From: Takakia lepidozioides
Lineage: Eukaryota > Streptophyta > Takakiopsida > Takakiales > Takakiaceae
Assembly (NCBI GenBank): GCA_030704615.1
Contig: CM060734.1
Coordinates: forward strand, 3,968,001-4,032,000
DNA length: 64,000 nucleotides
Direction of reading: 5' to 3'
A program made the translations under genes and the position numbers. This document shows, piece by piece, positions 10,618 to 21,587 of the stretch (the first letter of the stretch is position 1; the number at the start of each line of letters is the position of its first letter). The notes under the pieces were generated by a model that was not told the DNA's origin, made no database searches, and was given only the letters and a program-made list of their open reading frames with translations.

Positions 10618-11202
10618 GAAGCATTGGGAGCAGTATTAGCCCAAAATGTTACAGGAGACATAGATTCACCTGTGTATTATGCTAGTAGGTTGATGAACAG
10701 TGCTGAGAGGAACTATAGCACAACTGAAAGAGAAGCATTGGCAACGATTTATGCAGTCAAGAAATTCAGGCATTACCTATTGGGAAGGAAGTTTATGTTT
10801 TATGTGGATCATCGGGCTCTGATTTATCTGGTGAACAAGCCTTTGATAAGTGGAAGGATAGCAAGATGGTTAATAATCTTGCACGAGTTTGAGTTCGAAG
10901 TTGTTTACAAGCCTAGCCGTTTGCATCTTGTGGCAGATCACTTGTCACGCCTATCAACAGGAGAGCCTGCCACAGGAATAGACGACCAACTACCTGATGC
11001 GAGTTTATTTGCAGTGGAGGTGCAGGAAAGTGCAGATGATTGGTTAGATTGGCAGAGGCCAATCAGATACTACCTTACTCATGGTCAGTGCCCACCTAGT
11101 TATGGGAAGGAGCAGAGGAAGAGAATAGCTATCAAGGCTTTACCTTACACTATGATAGGGGGCAGAATGTATAAGCTAGGACCGGATGGAGTACTTAAAT
11201 GA
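10618..11202 (+). pseudogene. RNase H (element 1)
   Basis: Follows RT directly. It contains EALGAVLAQN, YASRLMNSAERNYSTTEREA (E), the block FYVDHRALIYL (catalytic Asp) and the C-terminal LHLVADHLSRL (Asp). The residues needed for activity are present; only the flanking stops (TGA 10615, TGA 11200) disable it. It would remove RNA from the RNA/DNA hybrid in an intact element. Confidence 0.88.
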
Positions 11203-12337
11203 TGCTTGTACCACCATGAAGTAAATAAAGTTTTGGAAGAAGTTCATAAAGGAGTGGCTGGAGGTCATTTTGGAGAAGAGACTACCAGTAGAAAGATACT
11301 ACTTGCAGGTTACTGGTGGCCTACATTGTTCAAGGATGTACACAAGTATTGCAAGAGTTGTGATGAGTGTCAGAGGCTAGGACCATTGCAGAGATCTGGG
11401 AAGATGACTTTGCATCCTACGATGCCTACTGAACCATTTCAGAAATGGGGACTAGACTTTGTTGGACCAATTAACCCACCAGCCAGAAATACACAGAACA
11501 AGTATATAATCACAGCCACTGATTATACTACAAAGTGGGTGGAAGTTAAAGCTCTGAGGGACAACACAACTAAGTCCACAGCAAGGTTCCTCTAACATAC
11601 TTTCAAGATTTGGCTGTCCCCTGGAATTTATTAGTGATCAGGGAAGTCACTTCATTAATGAGACCATAGAACTATTGACTAAAGAGTTCATGATTGTGCA
11701 TAGGAAGAGTACAACCTATTACCCACAGGGTAATGGGCAGGCAGAAGCCACCAACAAAATACTATGTACTATCTTGGCTAAGATAGTCAATGCGAACAGA
11801 ACATATTGGGATACAAAGTTGCTGACAGCTTTGTGGTCATACAGGATTTCACATAAAGTCACCACTAAGTATACACCATTCCAATTAGTTTATGGTATGG
11901 AAGATTTACTTCCAGTGGAATTCTTGTTACCGACCATGAGAACTGAATGGGGAAGGAGAATGGAATTGGAAGATTCAATTAAGGTCAGGAAACTTGAATT
12001 ATACCATGTGGAAGAAGTACGTGCTGATGCAGCGGATAACATGACCAGAATTCAGATGAAGAGGAAGGATCAGTTTGATGAAGGTAAATTAAAGACTTTT
12101 AAGACAAGAGATTTGGTACTGTGGTTGCAGAAGAAGGGAAAGATTAAAGCTTCGAAGCTTAAATCACCATGGAAGGGACCTTATGTCATACAGAAGATGT
12201 ATGATAATAACACCGCCATGTTACAAACCATTAACAAAGAAATGCTGGGAAGAGTCAATGCCAATAAGTTGAAGGGATACAGTGGTATCCATGACAAACC
12301 ATTGCAGCACGATTTGCACGTTGAAACACAAAAATAG
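11203..12337 (+). pseudogene. Integrase (element 1)
   Basis: The N-terminal zinc-binding part has HHEVNK...GGHFG and YCKSCDEC. The core has WGLDFVGPI (first D), SDQGSHF (second D) and YYPQGNGQAEATNKI (E). A one-base frameshift near 11597 separates the two catalytic aspartates. The C-terminal part, with the block SKLKSPWKGPYVIQKM, is intact to the TAG at 12335. There is no chromodomain after it. The tail runs into a short CACAGCC minisatellite and then the right inverted end. Confidence 0.87.
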
Positions 12338-12419
12338 TCACGGGCTGCGCCGGTGATACCAACGGAGTATGGAGCACATGTCATTAAGCCGAGCGTGTAT
12401 GGTCAGGGCAGGAAGTACA

Positions 12420-12505
12420 GGTGTTTACATAGCTATCACAGCCCACCACAGTGTCACACAGCCTATCACAGCTCGTCATAGTCTGACACAGCCTGTCACA
12501 GCCCA
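12420..12505. repeat. CACAGCC-type minisatellite
   Basis: Units such as 'tatcacagcccaccacagtgtcacacagcc' repeat about eight times with a spacing of 10-20 bp. The reverse complement, built from 'ggctgtgtcaggctgtg' units, forms a larger tract at 50918-51135. Confidence 0.75.
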
Positions 12506-12640
12506 ACATAGGGGGGCTGCTATTTCATGAGCCATGAGCCATGAGCCATGAGCAGAGTCATAAGTGTCGAAAAAAACATGAGCAAGACTATTTTCCGGAA
12601 ATGAGTGTCCGCGGGAATAGGGTTTAAGGTGTCACGGTCA
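12505..12640 (-). repeat. Right inverted end framing the LTR-less gypsy region
   Basis: 'gggggctgctatttcatgagccatgagc' mirrors 8125-8155. Farther out, 'aaacatgagc' and 'ggaatagggttt' mirror 8040-8110. Homology extends about 110 bp with indels. Confidence 0.6.
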
Positions 12641-13036
12641 TAGGGGGAGAAGGACCTCCCGATGAAGGAGGTTCGGCAACGTTTTTTAGAATTACATATT
12701 GAAAGGCAATGTTTCGCGAATGGTAGGGTGCTACTGCTCTGGACAATGGGGGCCCATTTCAGCCTACCAGCCATTTGCAAAATCCACACACACTCCCAAT
12801 CGCAAACGAAATGAGGAATGATGCATTCTGGGAACGATGGATACAGAATAGAACAAAAAGATCAGACACAATGGGGTTTTTATTGATCCACATGAATTGC
12901 ATATGAAGCACGTCTACTGTGCTGATTGTGCAAACAAATCTTTAGCCCTGTGCCTTCTGAATACAAGTCACGTTGTCAATGGGACTTCGACTGCTCTGAG
13001 AACAAGCTCATGAGTCATCGGGCTCCTCCAGGTAAA
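12641..13036. other. No recognisable gene
   Basis: I see no domain, RNA gene or repeat in this interval. It ends where the minus-strand unknown gene at 13037 stops. Confidence 0.4.
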
Positions 13037-13681
13037 CTAGATTGCAGCCGTTGTACCACCCCTGTTGATGTTCACCACAATGTCCTGCCCTTCAATCATA
13101 CCACCATCGAATATGGAAAGCTTCATGTTTTCGTCGTCCACACCAATGCGAATGTCCCCATACAATGGAGAAGATGAGCGCACTCCTTCAGGAGTATAAG
13201 TCTCTCCGATGGAGTCCACCCACGTCCACTGGCAGCAGTTCCACCGCAACAGCATAGCAGTGCGCATTCTTCTGCATGGGTGCCCGTCGTAGCTGGGAAA
13301 ATCGGAATCAAGGATGCGCAGGAGCCACGGACTCCTCAGACCAAGATCGTCACCCCGCTCGAAGGCGTACTGGCCTGGGGGATACTCAAAAGCGGACAAT
13401 GTTTCCACATTCGAACGAGTATCTTCTGTGTAATCTGTGTACCAGATAACGATGTCTCCCGATGTGGCCGAATACATTGCATAATCGATGCCTCCATAAG
13501 GGCAGTCGTCCCGGTTCCGGAAGCACGGCATCCTTGCAAAGGAGGACCTGAGGACGTCTTTGATGCTGATGACAATGACCTTGCGGACAGCAACGAAGCC
13601 CTTAGATTTTCGAAATGATGAGAAGCGGAAGAGCAGTGCGGGCTCCAATAATGGAGCATCTGGGTCACAAGTACCCACCAT
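13037..13681 (-). CDS. Unknown protein, member of an inverted paralogous pair
   Basis: A 214-codon minus-strand frame with real coding texture and no defect. Landmarks in order are CFRNRDDCPYGGIDYAMY, SGDIVIWYTDY, YPPGQYAFERGDD, LLRWNCCQWTWVD, YGDIRIGVDDE and FDGGMIEGQDIVVN. The pair member at 14060-15139 on the plus strand repeats all these landmarks. The protein has many Trp, Tyr and Cys residues and looks like a compact beta-rich domain, but I cannot assign a family. A longer alternative frame covers the same bases without conserved landmarks. Start and intron structure are uncertain; the first ATG at 13681 may be internal to a longer spliced gene. It may be transposon-derived. Confidence 0.55.
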   Translation of the reverse strand: MVGTCDPDAPLLEPALLFRFSSFRKSKGFVAVRKVIVISIKDVLRSSFARMPCFRNRDDCPYGGIDYAMYSATSGDIVIWYTDYTEDTRSNVETLSAFEYPPGQYAFERGDDLGLRSPWLLRILDSDFPSYDGHPCRRMRTAMLLRWNCCQWTWVDSIGETYTPEGVRSSSPLYGDIRIGVDDENMKLSIFDGGMIEGQDIVVNINRGGTTAAI

Positions 13682-14059
13682 TCATCGTGTAACGTGTTCA
13701 TCACGCCAGCGGTGGATGAACCGATACGTCTTTCTCATCCAGGGGGTATAGTTTGAAATCTGCCACCGAAGTCCATCCCCCGGATGGAAATTCGGCGCCG
13801 CATTTACATTGAAGGGGGGATGGACTTCGTCGTCTCGAGTTGCTATAGGCCCACCTGGCACTTACTGCCCATAGTTTGCATGGCAGGGAAGGAAACTGAA
13901 ATGGCTACATTCATGGATGAGCCAATCTTCATCCGTGCAGGTTCCTGTCGGGGGGAAATTTAAATGTGCCCTGGAGTGTTTGTGAGGAATTGCAGCGTTT
14001 GCTTGAATTTCTTCCAGCCACCGCGCTGCTGCCTCCTCCATCCGGGAGCTGCTGTCATT

Positions 14060-15139
14060 GAGCGTACTTTGCTACTCTTTTTCAGGGATGTCGTGCCGAC
14101 GAAATCCTGCTTACTGCCCTTATCATGGCCACGATTATGCTATGTTCAAACCAGAATCAGGAGACATCATTGTCTGGCTCTCTGTTTTCAGGCTTTGTTT
14201 GAGGAAGTGACAGATGGAAACTCGAAGATGACATTGCCATCGACTTTGGGAGGCAGATACGTTACCTTCCTGACCGGAAATTTGGCATAGTCGAGAGCAG
14301 CCAGCTTGGAGCGAGAACCATCGAGGTGATGTTGCCGTGGGAGCTGCACAATGGACCGGGTTGGAGTTATGCTCGAGAGTACTTGCGTAGCACCTGCAGA
14401 GACGTCCATGTCGGATTTGAACGACCGTGTGGAGGACATGGGGACCTCAATGCACTCATCTTCATCGTCGGAAATGTCGAATACGTCCACACGAGAAGCT
14501 ATGGAGGGTCTTGACGGTCCAGGTCGGGAATGATTATCGTTGCATACCTCTCTGTCGGCAGTGGCCGCCTGTCGGTTTCCGGACTCCTTTGTGGATGGTG
14601 TGGGCAGCGACTGATTCGGAAAGGGAATGGGCATTCCCACAACTCGGTATAGGATGGTGTCTGATGACGCTTCTGGAATCAAGCGGGAGTCTTTGTGCGC
14701 AATGGAGTATCTGGAGGGCTATTACCGCTTTGAGCGAGGTGAGGGCGAGGGTCAATGCGGTCCTTGGGTCCTGAAAATTGTTGACCTCGATATACCAAGG
14801 TGGAATGGGATGCCGGACAGATCACGCACGGTCTCACTTTGGCGCTGGAACTGCTGCCAGTGGACCAGGGAGGACGGCACCGGGGAAAACTATATTCGTG
14901 GAGTTCACTCCGCTTTCCCAGTGTATGGAGACATTCGGCTGAGTTGCGAAGACGAATCGCACGGGCACAGGAGGCCCACAGTGACCTTGTCAATGTATGA
15001 TGGTGGTATGATTGATGGGCATGACATTGTCGTCAGCTCCACCAAGGGCACCAGATCGACCGCATTGCAGTTTACCTCGAGGTGCCGCATCAGTAATGAG
15101 CTTGTTTTGAGGGCTATCGAAGTTCCGTCGACTTGGTGA
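14060..15139 (+). pseudogene. Unknown protein, second member of the inverted pair (split)
   Basis: The plus strand encodes CRRNPAYCPYHGHDYAMF and SGDIIVWL at about 14090-14170. After a gap of some 490 bp come EYLEGYYRFERGEGEG, LWRWNCCQWTREDGTGENY, YGDIRLSCEDE and YDGGMIDGHDIVV at 14700-15035. This matches the landmarks of 13037-13681 in order. Between the two parts lies either an intron or an insertion that is open on both strands; a good acceptor-like 'tctctgttttcag' stands at 14179-14191. The copy ends at TGA 15137. The family is unknown. The paralogy is strong and can be seen directly. Confidence 0.6.
14188..14682 (-). CDS. Acidic minus-strand open frame inside the split copy
   Basis: A 164-codon open frame with 'VDVFDISDDEDECIEVP' followed by a basic, proline-containing end. 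The opposite strand is also open here in a frame containing 'EDDIAIDFGRQIRYLP', so I cannot tell which strand is coding. Either this is an exon of a minus-strand gene or a shadow of the plus-strand one. No domain recognised. Confidence 0.25.
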   Translation of the reverse strand: MIPEASSDTILYRVVGMPIPFPNQSLPTPSTKESGNRQAATADREVCNDNHSRPGPSRPSIASRVDVFDISDDEDECIEVPMSSTRSFKSDMDVSAGATQVLSSITPTRSIVQLPRQHHLDGSRSKLAALDYAKFPVRKVTYLPPKVDGNVIFEFPSVTSSNKA

Positions 15140-15399
15140 CGCCCATGTAGAAAGAGGAAGGGCTTAGATTTGTCCGGAGTTGCTAAATGTGAGACACCGT
15201 GTTCGATCAATAAAACAACCCATCGTACCTCACTTCTGTGTGCTTGTGTTTCATCGTGTTCAAGAACTGCCGTAATTGGCCCACTGTTTACAATTTGAGG
15301 TCTCGTTTGTACAATGTGTCTGTCCATATGACTATACCAGAGTCAGCGATATCAGAGTCCTGAGGTGAAGAAAATCCATGTATGAGTTGTAGGAAACAT

Positions 15400-16470
15400 G
15401 TACACGCCGAAGCTCGGAAATTCGGCACCGCAATTCATTTTTCTCCAGGCAGCGATTTCTGGCAGCTCCCTTTCCTCCGTTGTCGTCGTAACGGAAATGT
15501 TGTACATCATTTCATTTCCTGACATGGCATTACCATACTTCGAATTTGAAATGCGGCGCCGCATTTCCATATTGGACCTTGAATTGTCCAAGCATGTCCA
15601 GTCGCTAATGCTTGTCCATGTCCATACTTGAAATGCGGCACCGCATTTCCATGTCCGTCATCGAAATTTTGTACCGGACAATGAAATGCGGCACAGCATT
15701 TCCGGAGAGCACAATGGAATGCGGTGCCGCAATTCCGTCGAAGGGTCTGGAATTGGACAAACAACGATGGAAGTTCTGGAAATGCGGCACCGCATTTCCA
15801 TGTTTGTCATCAAAATATCGAATCGGACAATGGAATGCAGTGCCGCATTTCCGTCCATCAAGACGGAATGCCCACACGGGTCTGGAATTGGACAAACAAC
15901 GATGTCTGTTTTTGAAATGCGGCGCCGCATTTTCATGTTGGGCAATCGAAAGTTTTTATAGGACAATGTAAGTTTTTATAGGATGATGGAATGCGGTGCC
16001 GCATTTCCGTCAAAGGGTCTGGAATTGGGCAAACAACGATGTCCGTTTTGGAAATGCGGCGCCGCATTTCCATGTACGTCATCGAAATTTCTTATTGGAC
16101 AATGGAATGCGGTGCCGCATTCCCGTCTAGCATCATGGAATGGGGAGCCCAAGAACGTCGATGGGTCTGCAGTTGGAAAAATGTCCATCTCCAAAAGGTA
16201 AATGCGGCACCGCATTTCCATGTTCGACCTCCGCCTTTCGATTTACATCCATGGAAGGAGCTGGCAATCGGCAAAACTTCCGTGTCGGAAACGGAAATGC
16301 GGCACCGCATTTCCGTTTGTCCGAACAGTTTCTGATGTCCAAACCATGAAACAGAAAATTGTTCTTGCCCCGGTTTTGGAAATGCGGTGCCGCATTTCCA
16401 AACGAGGTTTTTGCAGTTGCCACATTTCCGTTCAGACATTGAAATGCGGTGCCGCATTGCAGATTTTGGG
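15400..16470. repeat. Field of 15 dispersed 20-bp palindromes (GAAATGCGGYRCCGCATTTC)
   Basis: Sites near 15419, 15550, 15630, 15684, 15717, 15780, 15831, 15914, 15988, 16050, 16103, 16198, 16293, 16379 and 16441 carry the core GCGG-YR-CCGC with GAAAT/ATTTC arms. The middle dinucleotide is CG, CA or TG almost without exception. Spacing is irregular (33-95 bp) and the intervening sequence is partly repeated ('ggtctggaattgg.caaacaacgatg'). There is no gene. Single copies also lie inside introns of the neighbouring gene (17769, 19024) and at 34110. Confidence 0.9.
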
Positions 16471-16645
16471 AGGGACCAGGTTTGGACGATGTTGTCGTTG
16501 AGAGGCAAATGGGAGAGGGGACATGAAGGACGGGGAGAATTTCCTTTATATACTTTGGAATAGAATTTAAATGTACAGAGAGTTCATTAAATTTCTATTA
16601 ATCTTGAAAATCATCACTATCGTCGTCCTGTCCTTGACTTTCCTG

Positions 16646-19600
16646 CTACGCCTCCACCCCGTCGTTGCCTTTCTCATCTCCAGCGGACTGCTCGTTGGCC
16701 AGGCTTTCGAAAATCCCATCTTCACCTTGCGGAACCGACCATCTCACCTCCATTGGCTCGTCGTCCTCCCTGTCTGCATCGCTCTCATCCGCTGAATCAC
16801 ATATGAACTTTCGCACCCGTCTACATGTCTTAGCTGTTGCCAACTCTTTCCTTATCCTTCTGTCCTCCCTAGCCCTCTCCAAAATCTGCTCTACTTTACT
16901 GGGATTCTCACATCGTCTAATCGTTGTATTTGCGAGTTTAGCTGCATAACTAGGAAGGGAGTAGTCCTTCACCGGGCTCGTCATGAAGTCAGCCCTCGCA
17001 AAGAACGGGACATTCTTCCTGGCAGGAAGTGTAGGCCCTACATGTTTCGACCCGGATCCTGGAATCCTGCACATAACAATCACCAACGAGACCAATGAGA
17101 ACCACAGTCCGGAAATGCGTTTGACAAAAAATCACCCAGAAGGCTTTGCAAACTTACAATGTTTGCACTCACTCGTATTGCGGGTTCTCCTCGGCATCAA
17201 TATCCACTGTCTCTTCCTCTGACTCCGACAAATCCGAGGAGTCCTTGGCTTCGATGGGAGCCTTCACATTCTGTTGCAGCCCTTCCAGATGGGATCCCCA
17301 GACGGATGTGTCCTCCTTGTAGGCAAAGAGGTGCCGGTCGGAAAACCGCCCAGCCCACATTGAGGCACCTGTTACAATGCCATCCACACATTATGACATG
17401 GCCCTTCAGATGTTGTGAATGAAAGCATAACGAGAGTTTGCAGAATAGCATACAACAAGATTCTGCATACCTCTCCCACAGATGAGGTCGAGCACTGTGC
17501 CCTCCACGTCAGTGCATGTCTCCATAATTGTCTGAATGAAGGCAGGGCTCCGAGTGCGTGAATACCGCAGGGGTTCAGTTGAAGTGAGGCTATGAGGGAG
17601 AAGTTCCGTGGGAACGTTGTTGAACAGGACGTCGTAATCGATGGGGTCGCAGTTCGGGTCAACCAACAATCCCTCCTTCTGGAAAGCAAAGGTCGAGTTC
17701 TCCTTCACAAAGCAGTATGCATCGAACTGCTTCGTCTGCATACACAGTGGGGAACGATTAGAAATCGAATGCGGCACCGCATTTCAAAACTCCTAAGAAA
17801 ATGAAAGGACGAGTGCCAAGGTCATAATTACCTTCTTCCCTTCCGACCGAAGGCCCAATGTGTTGATGCACGTCCACTTCTTCTTCAGAATTGGGACGGC
17901 GCTCTTGCGGGTCCACTTCGCAATTCCTGTCTGCGTGTTTTTGCCTCTGCTCGCCAGGACAACCACACAGCCTCTGTCGTCCAACACCATGCGGGCGAGC
18001 CCGAATCCTTTCTTCCAAAAGTCCTCGGAGTACCTGTTCCAAGATGGCAAAGCTTGCAGTCCTTCCACAGGCTCTCCGTCCGGAATATCCAAGATGATCA
18101 TATCGCAAGACCACTCGGTGGCATTTCCGCCCCTCCTGCAATCCTTGTCTGCACACACCCTCTCAAAGAACGAGACCATCTTCAGAAACCCAGGGGTGTC
18201 GGAAGGCTCTTCGGCAGCCGCCTTCTTCAGTGCTCTGCCCTTCAGACCCTCCATGGTCTTCATGTATGCCAACTTGGCTGCCCGTCCATCCAAAGCCGCC
18301 AAGAAACTCTCATTCACACACTGGACTACTGTATCGGGATCCACTTTCGGCCTCTTCATTTCCACCGGCTCGAAAGGGTGCCCCCCGGGGGGTTGAAGAG
18401 TGCCTTCTTTGCCGAGCCAGTTCTCGTCCCTCTCGTGACAACCGTGGGCACAGGGGATTTCGGCTGCGTCTCGGGGGGTGGGCTGGTTGCAAAGTCTCCA
18501 TCGGAGTCCTCTTCCTCACCCTCTACCTGCACTATCTGTTTCTGCTTCTTTGTTTTCTTGGGTGTCACAACTGCTGCTCCTTGCTGGCGAGTCCGCTTCT
18601 TGGACCCCTTCTGTTGAGCCTGCACAGCTGCATCCACCGTCTTCTGTGCCATCTCAGCTGCCTTTCTGGATTGTTCCAGAGCAGTAGCTTCCTTTGCCGA
18701 CTCTGGCCAAGTAGGGACACGTCTTTCCTTTCTCTTCTCTTCTGCTTTCGCGTGCAGATCTTTCTCAGACTCGTCAACAATTCCGCCAGACATGTCCAGG
18801 TACCACGGGCATCCAACCAGATGCGCGGCATGCCATTGTTTCTGCATCTCGGGTGTGTAGACACAGCTTGGGCCCGCCACGGTCCAAGCCATGAAGAACG
18901 GGGGCTCTTGAGCCAGGGCCCCTCTGAAGAAGCACGTATTTCATATACCTGCAGGGCAGTCAGCATGCGTGAGCAAAAGTTGAGACCAACGTACTCGCAA
19001 AGTGCAACCGAAAACATAAAATGCGAATGCGGTGCCGCATTTCCCAGACAAACCTCATTACCAGGCTTTGCATACAAGGACAGTTGGGCTTCACCTGTAA
19101 ACAATTCGCATTGCAGCTTTTCCCGCTCCCTCCTGATGTGTAAACTCCACGCTCCTTCTTGCTGTTTGCAGCTCCCTGGCGAAGAGGTTGTCCTTGTAAG
19201 CACATCTGAAACGTGTCACGTAGTCTTCCAATGTCTGTGTTCCATCCCATTTGACGTACAAGCCGAACGAATTTGTATGCATTACGACTTGCTCATTTGC
19301 ATTCGTCATTACCTGCGATTCCCACATGCATTGTCACGTAGCAGTTCAGGGAATTCATTTCAGAAAAGCAAATATGGGGAAGTACCTTGAATTACCTGGA
19401 ACCACCAAGTCATGCGGTTGAGCCACACATCCACTGCAGGGTCGGAAACTTCGAGTGGAAAAGACCACATTGTCCTTATACTCTCCGATGCATTCCAGAT
19501 CGACAACCACCGTGTCTGCCATTTCCGATCCAATGTCAGGAGCAGGAAGAAGAGTGGCTATTGCTAGGAAGGAACTTCAGTGAATTGAAACATCACCTTC

Positions 19601-19881
19601 TCTTTCGCTTCAACACATGCCGTTGAGAGGTGATGTAGTTTCTCCAACTGCATGGTCGGCTGCATGACCCGAGAATAGTGTTTTGCAATCTCGGGGATGA
19701 AGTCCTTTCCAAGTGCCGGATCTACAATGGCCACCAGCTTCACAAGCTTTGACTTGTATTTTGTTCTGGACTTGACCCCGGCTTCCTTCAAGTGCTCAGT
19801 CAATGACTGCAACGTTTTGACCTGCCCCTCACTTTCCATGAAGAAGCGTTTGGCATGGGCCAAATCCAGCTTGATGTTTGA
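16646..19881 (-). CDS. ParB-like/beta-class amino-methyltransferase gene, downstream seven exons
   Basis: Exons (minus strand, 5' to 3'): 19881-19597, 19515-19396, 19312-19095, 18923-17832, 17735-17471, 17368-17173, 17018-16646. Every junction has GT..AG and all phases agree. The 1092-bp exon needs one base of shift near 18385, beside CCCCCCGGGGGG. It holds two Lys/Arg-rich nuclear-localisation-like blocks (KKRTRQQ, KKTKKQKQ) and then the methyltransferase domain: DMIILDIPDGEP (motif IV position), LDDRGCVVVLAS (following strand), and, across an exon join, VLDLICGRG (motif I, FxGxG type) followed by ASMWAGRFSDRHLF. Motif IV before motif I is the beta-class order of N6-adenine and N4-cytosine DNA methyltransferases. 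DIPD is not a canonical DPPY/SPPY, so activity is doubtful. The last exon is acidic (EVRWSVPQGEDGIFE) and ends at TAG 16646; the frame after it stays acidic for 15 codons. Confidence 0.72.
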
Positions 19882-19897
19882 CTGCCAACAAAAACAT

Positions 19898-20246
19898 TGT
19901 CAAGTTAAATAAGCACAGTGTGAAAACAGCTAGAATAAAACTAGTTATTTGTATTTAACACTTGGATTTAGGTCAAGTGTTAAATCAGGTGTCAAGTTTA
20001 GTTTGACACCTGGTCCGTCTTATCTTCACGAGAGAGGCAGTCGCGCGGCTCATCTTTCTCGAGTTGAGCCTGCGCGACCGAGCTCCTGCATCGTTTAGGA
20101 TTGAGAGTGCTTATGATGGGAGTGTAGGTTGTTGTGGGGTGGAGTCCCCATAGCTTGGGGTGCCCCTGGCTCGACTACTATTTCAAAGAGTGATGGTTTT
20201 GGTTTTCATGCTTTGCATCGTGTGTGTCCTTAGCTTTCTTATCACT
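19898..20246 (+). repeat. 5' LTR of element 2
   Basis: Begins TGTCAAG and ends TTCTTATCA (TG..CA). It matches 33337-33678 almost throughout, including the tandem words 'taacacttggatttaggtcaagtgttaaatcaggtgtc' and 'gcgcggctcatctttctcgagttgagcctgcgcgac', both inverted repeats. Just outside its left edge is the exon of the minus-strand gene ending at 19881. Confidence 0.8.
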
Positions 20247-21587
20247 CGAGAAAGATGAGCTTGCATCTGTGAGTGCCAGAGGTGAGTTTAGTTTTAGCAC
20301 TTGTGGTTTTTGTTTTGAAAGAGAGAGAGACGGGGGCTCTATGTTGGTTAAAACTTGAGCTGCAGGTTTCTCTGGTAGATTCTAGCCTTGCGATTGATCA
20401 TCAACTTGTCGTTGGTTTTCCTATGCCTGCCCCTAGTTTGCATGTGATCGAAGGCCTTCCTATGTCGGAGGCACCGGTGGTTCTTTACGCATATATCAAG
20501 GGTCTCCACTTCCGAAAGGCAGATGCGCTCTTGTTGGATAAGTGATCCGGCGGCATTAGTTCGTCAGGTTCACAGTGTCATCGGCGACGAGCTTGCCTTA
20601 CGCAGGTGTGGGTTAAAAACAGTGCTATCAGGCCAGTAATCCAGGGAATCAACACACGAAGCTTCTGGACTGTGGCTCTTCTCCTGAGAAGGGGCTGCTG
20701 GGGAAGCCAACGTCATAGCTGAGCGCACATTCCAACTGGGTGCTTGGGTTGAGCCCTCCAGCAACGATGCTGACGAGGATGTACAGGCTAGAATGGGCAG
20801 GGAGCTCCATCGGCTGGTCCTAAGTATAAAGCAAGAAATTGAAGCTGTTTCTTCTTCCCTGCTCTCTTGTTCGCAAAAGCCTGACCTTCATCGTCCCCTA
20901 TGCGCAGATGTGATCACAGAGGCTTGGATACTAAGTATCTGCAGCAGCAATGGATGCCATTAGATTTCCCGTTGCCATGGCCACTGGACGACGAGAGGCC
21001 CTTGCAGCAACTACAGAATCAGACAATGATAATTGTTGGTGACTTTGTCAGCTCCACCAAGCTTGCTAAAGCTCTCCTATGTGCTCTGGCCACCGTTGCT
21101 CCTGTGGAGGTCCATCTGCTGGTTCTAGAGTATCCTCCTGCATGTCCTCCGCCCAAATGCCCAGGGTTTATGATATGGTCGTACAATACAGACACTAAGC
21201 TGTAAAACCAGAATGCCTCCTGCTTGTGCTGGATGAACCGCAGCTGCGACGCAGGCCTTGAGACGCTTTGGTCTGCACTGACAGCCCGCAATCGAAGATC
21301 GCTACTGTTTCTCCTTCTGCTCACATGCACGCTCCAGTTCTTGGCTTATAATTGCCCGCTGAGCAACAAGCCTGTCGACGCTAACCTATGTAAGCATGAT
21401 GATGAGCTCAAACCTGCAGGATATCCCGAGAGCGAAGCCTTTGTTGGTTGTCCACAACTGTCACCGGCTTCCACTGCCATTGCAACGATGGTGCGGCCAT
21501 CCTTGCAGCCATTGCCATCGCTGAACAAAACCCAATTCAAAAACAGCCTAACTTACTTCAGATTTGCCTCGATGATCCTACCTTGGT
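20247..21587 (+). other. Leader region of element 2, no assigned gene
   Basis: Several short plus-strand frames lie here (20273-20545, 20900-21205, 21224-21595). One includes 'LQNQTMIIVGDFVSSTKLAKALLCAL', which faintly recalls the block-I region of TBL/PC-esterase proteins (GDS would be expected; GDF is seen), but I would not assign it. The leader is unusually long for a Ty3 element and includes captured host sequence further on. Confidence 0.35.

Larger units (their letters stand above)
8156..12504 (+). mobile_element. Ty3/gypsy internal region without LTRs (element 1)
   Basis: The order is zinc knuckle of gag, protease, reverse transcriptase, RNase H, integrase, all on the plus strand. No LTRs, primer-binding site or gag N-terminus are visible; gag is cut at its zinc knuckle. 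Inverted 'gctcatgaaatagc' sequences lie at both edges. The reading frame is broken by TAG 8998, TAG 9748, TAG 10156, TGA 10615, TGA 11200 and a frameshift near 11597. The protease-RT linker carries LLGRPWL, typical of plant Ty3 elements outside the chromovirus group. The polymerase is otherwise easily readable, so the copy is not very old. Confidence 0.85.

Noticed and set aside
8156-12337. Reassigned genetic code (UAG = Gln), suggested by many TAGs at Gln-like positions
   Set aside because: The eight RSH1 exons use only CAG/CAA for Gln and contain no in-frame TAG or TAA. Elements also carry TGA and TAA lesions, and some TAGs act as plain stops. Decay explains the pattern better.
15400-16470. 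CRISPR-like array
   Set aside because: Repeats are palindromes of 20 bp with irregular spacing and partly repeated spacers, in a eukaryotic context with no cas genes.
18230-19390. 386-codon plus-strand frame
   Set aside because: It lies opposite the spliced methyltransferase exons, which have consistent phases and homology. The plus frame is a Ser/Leu/Cys-rich shadow.
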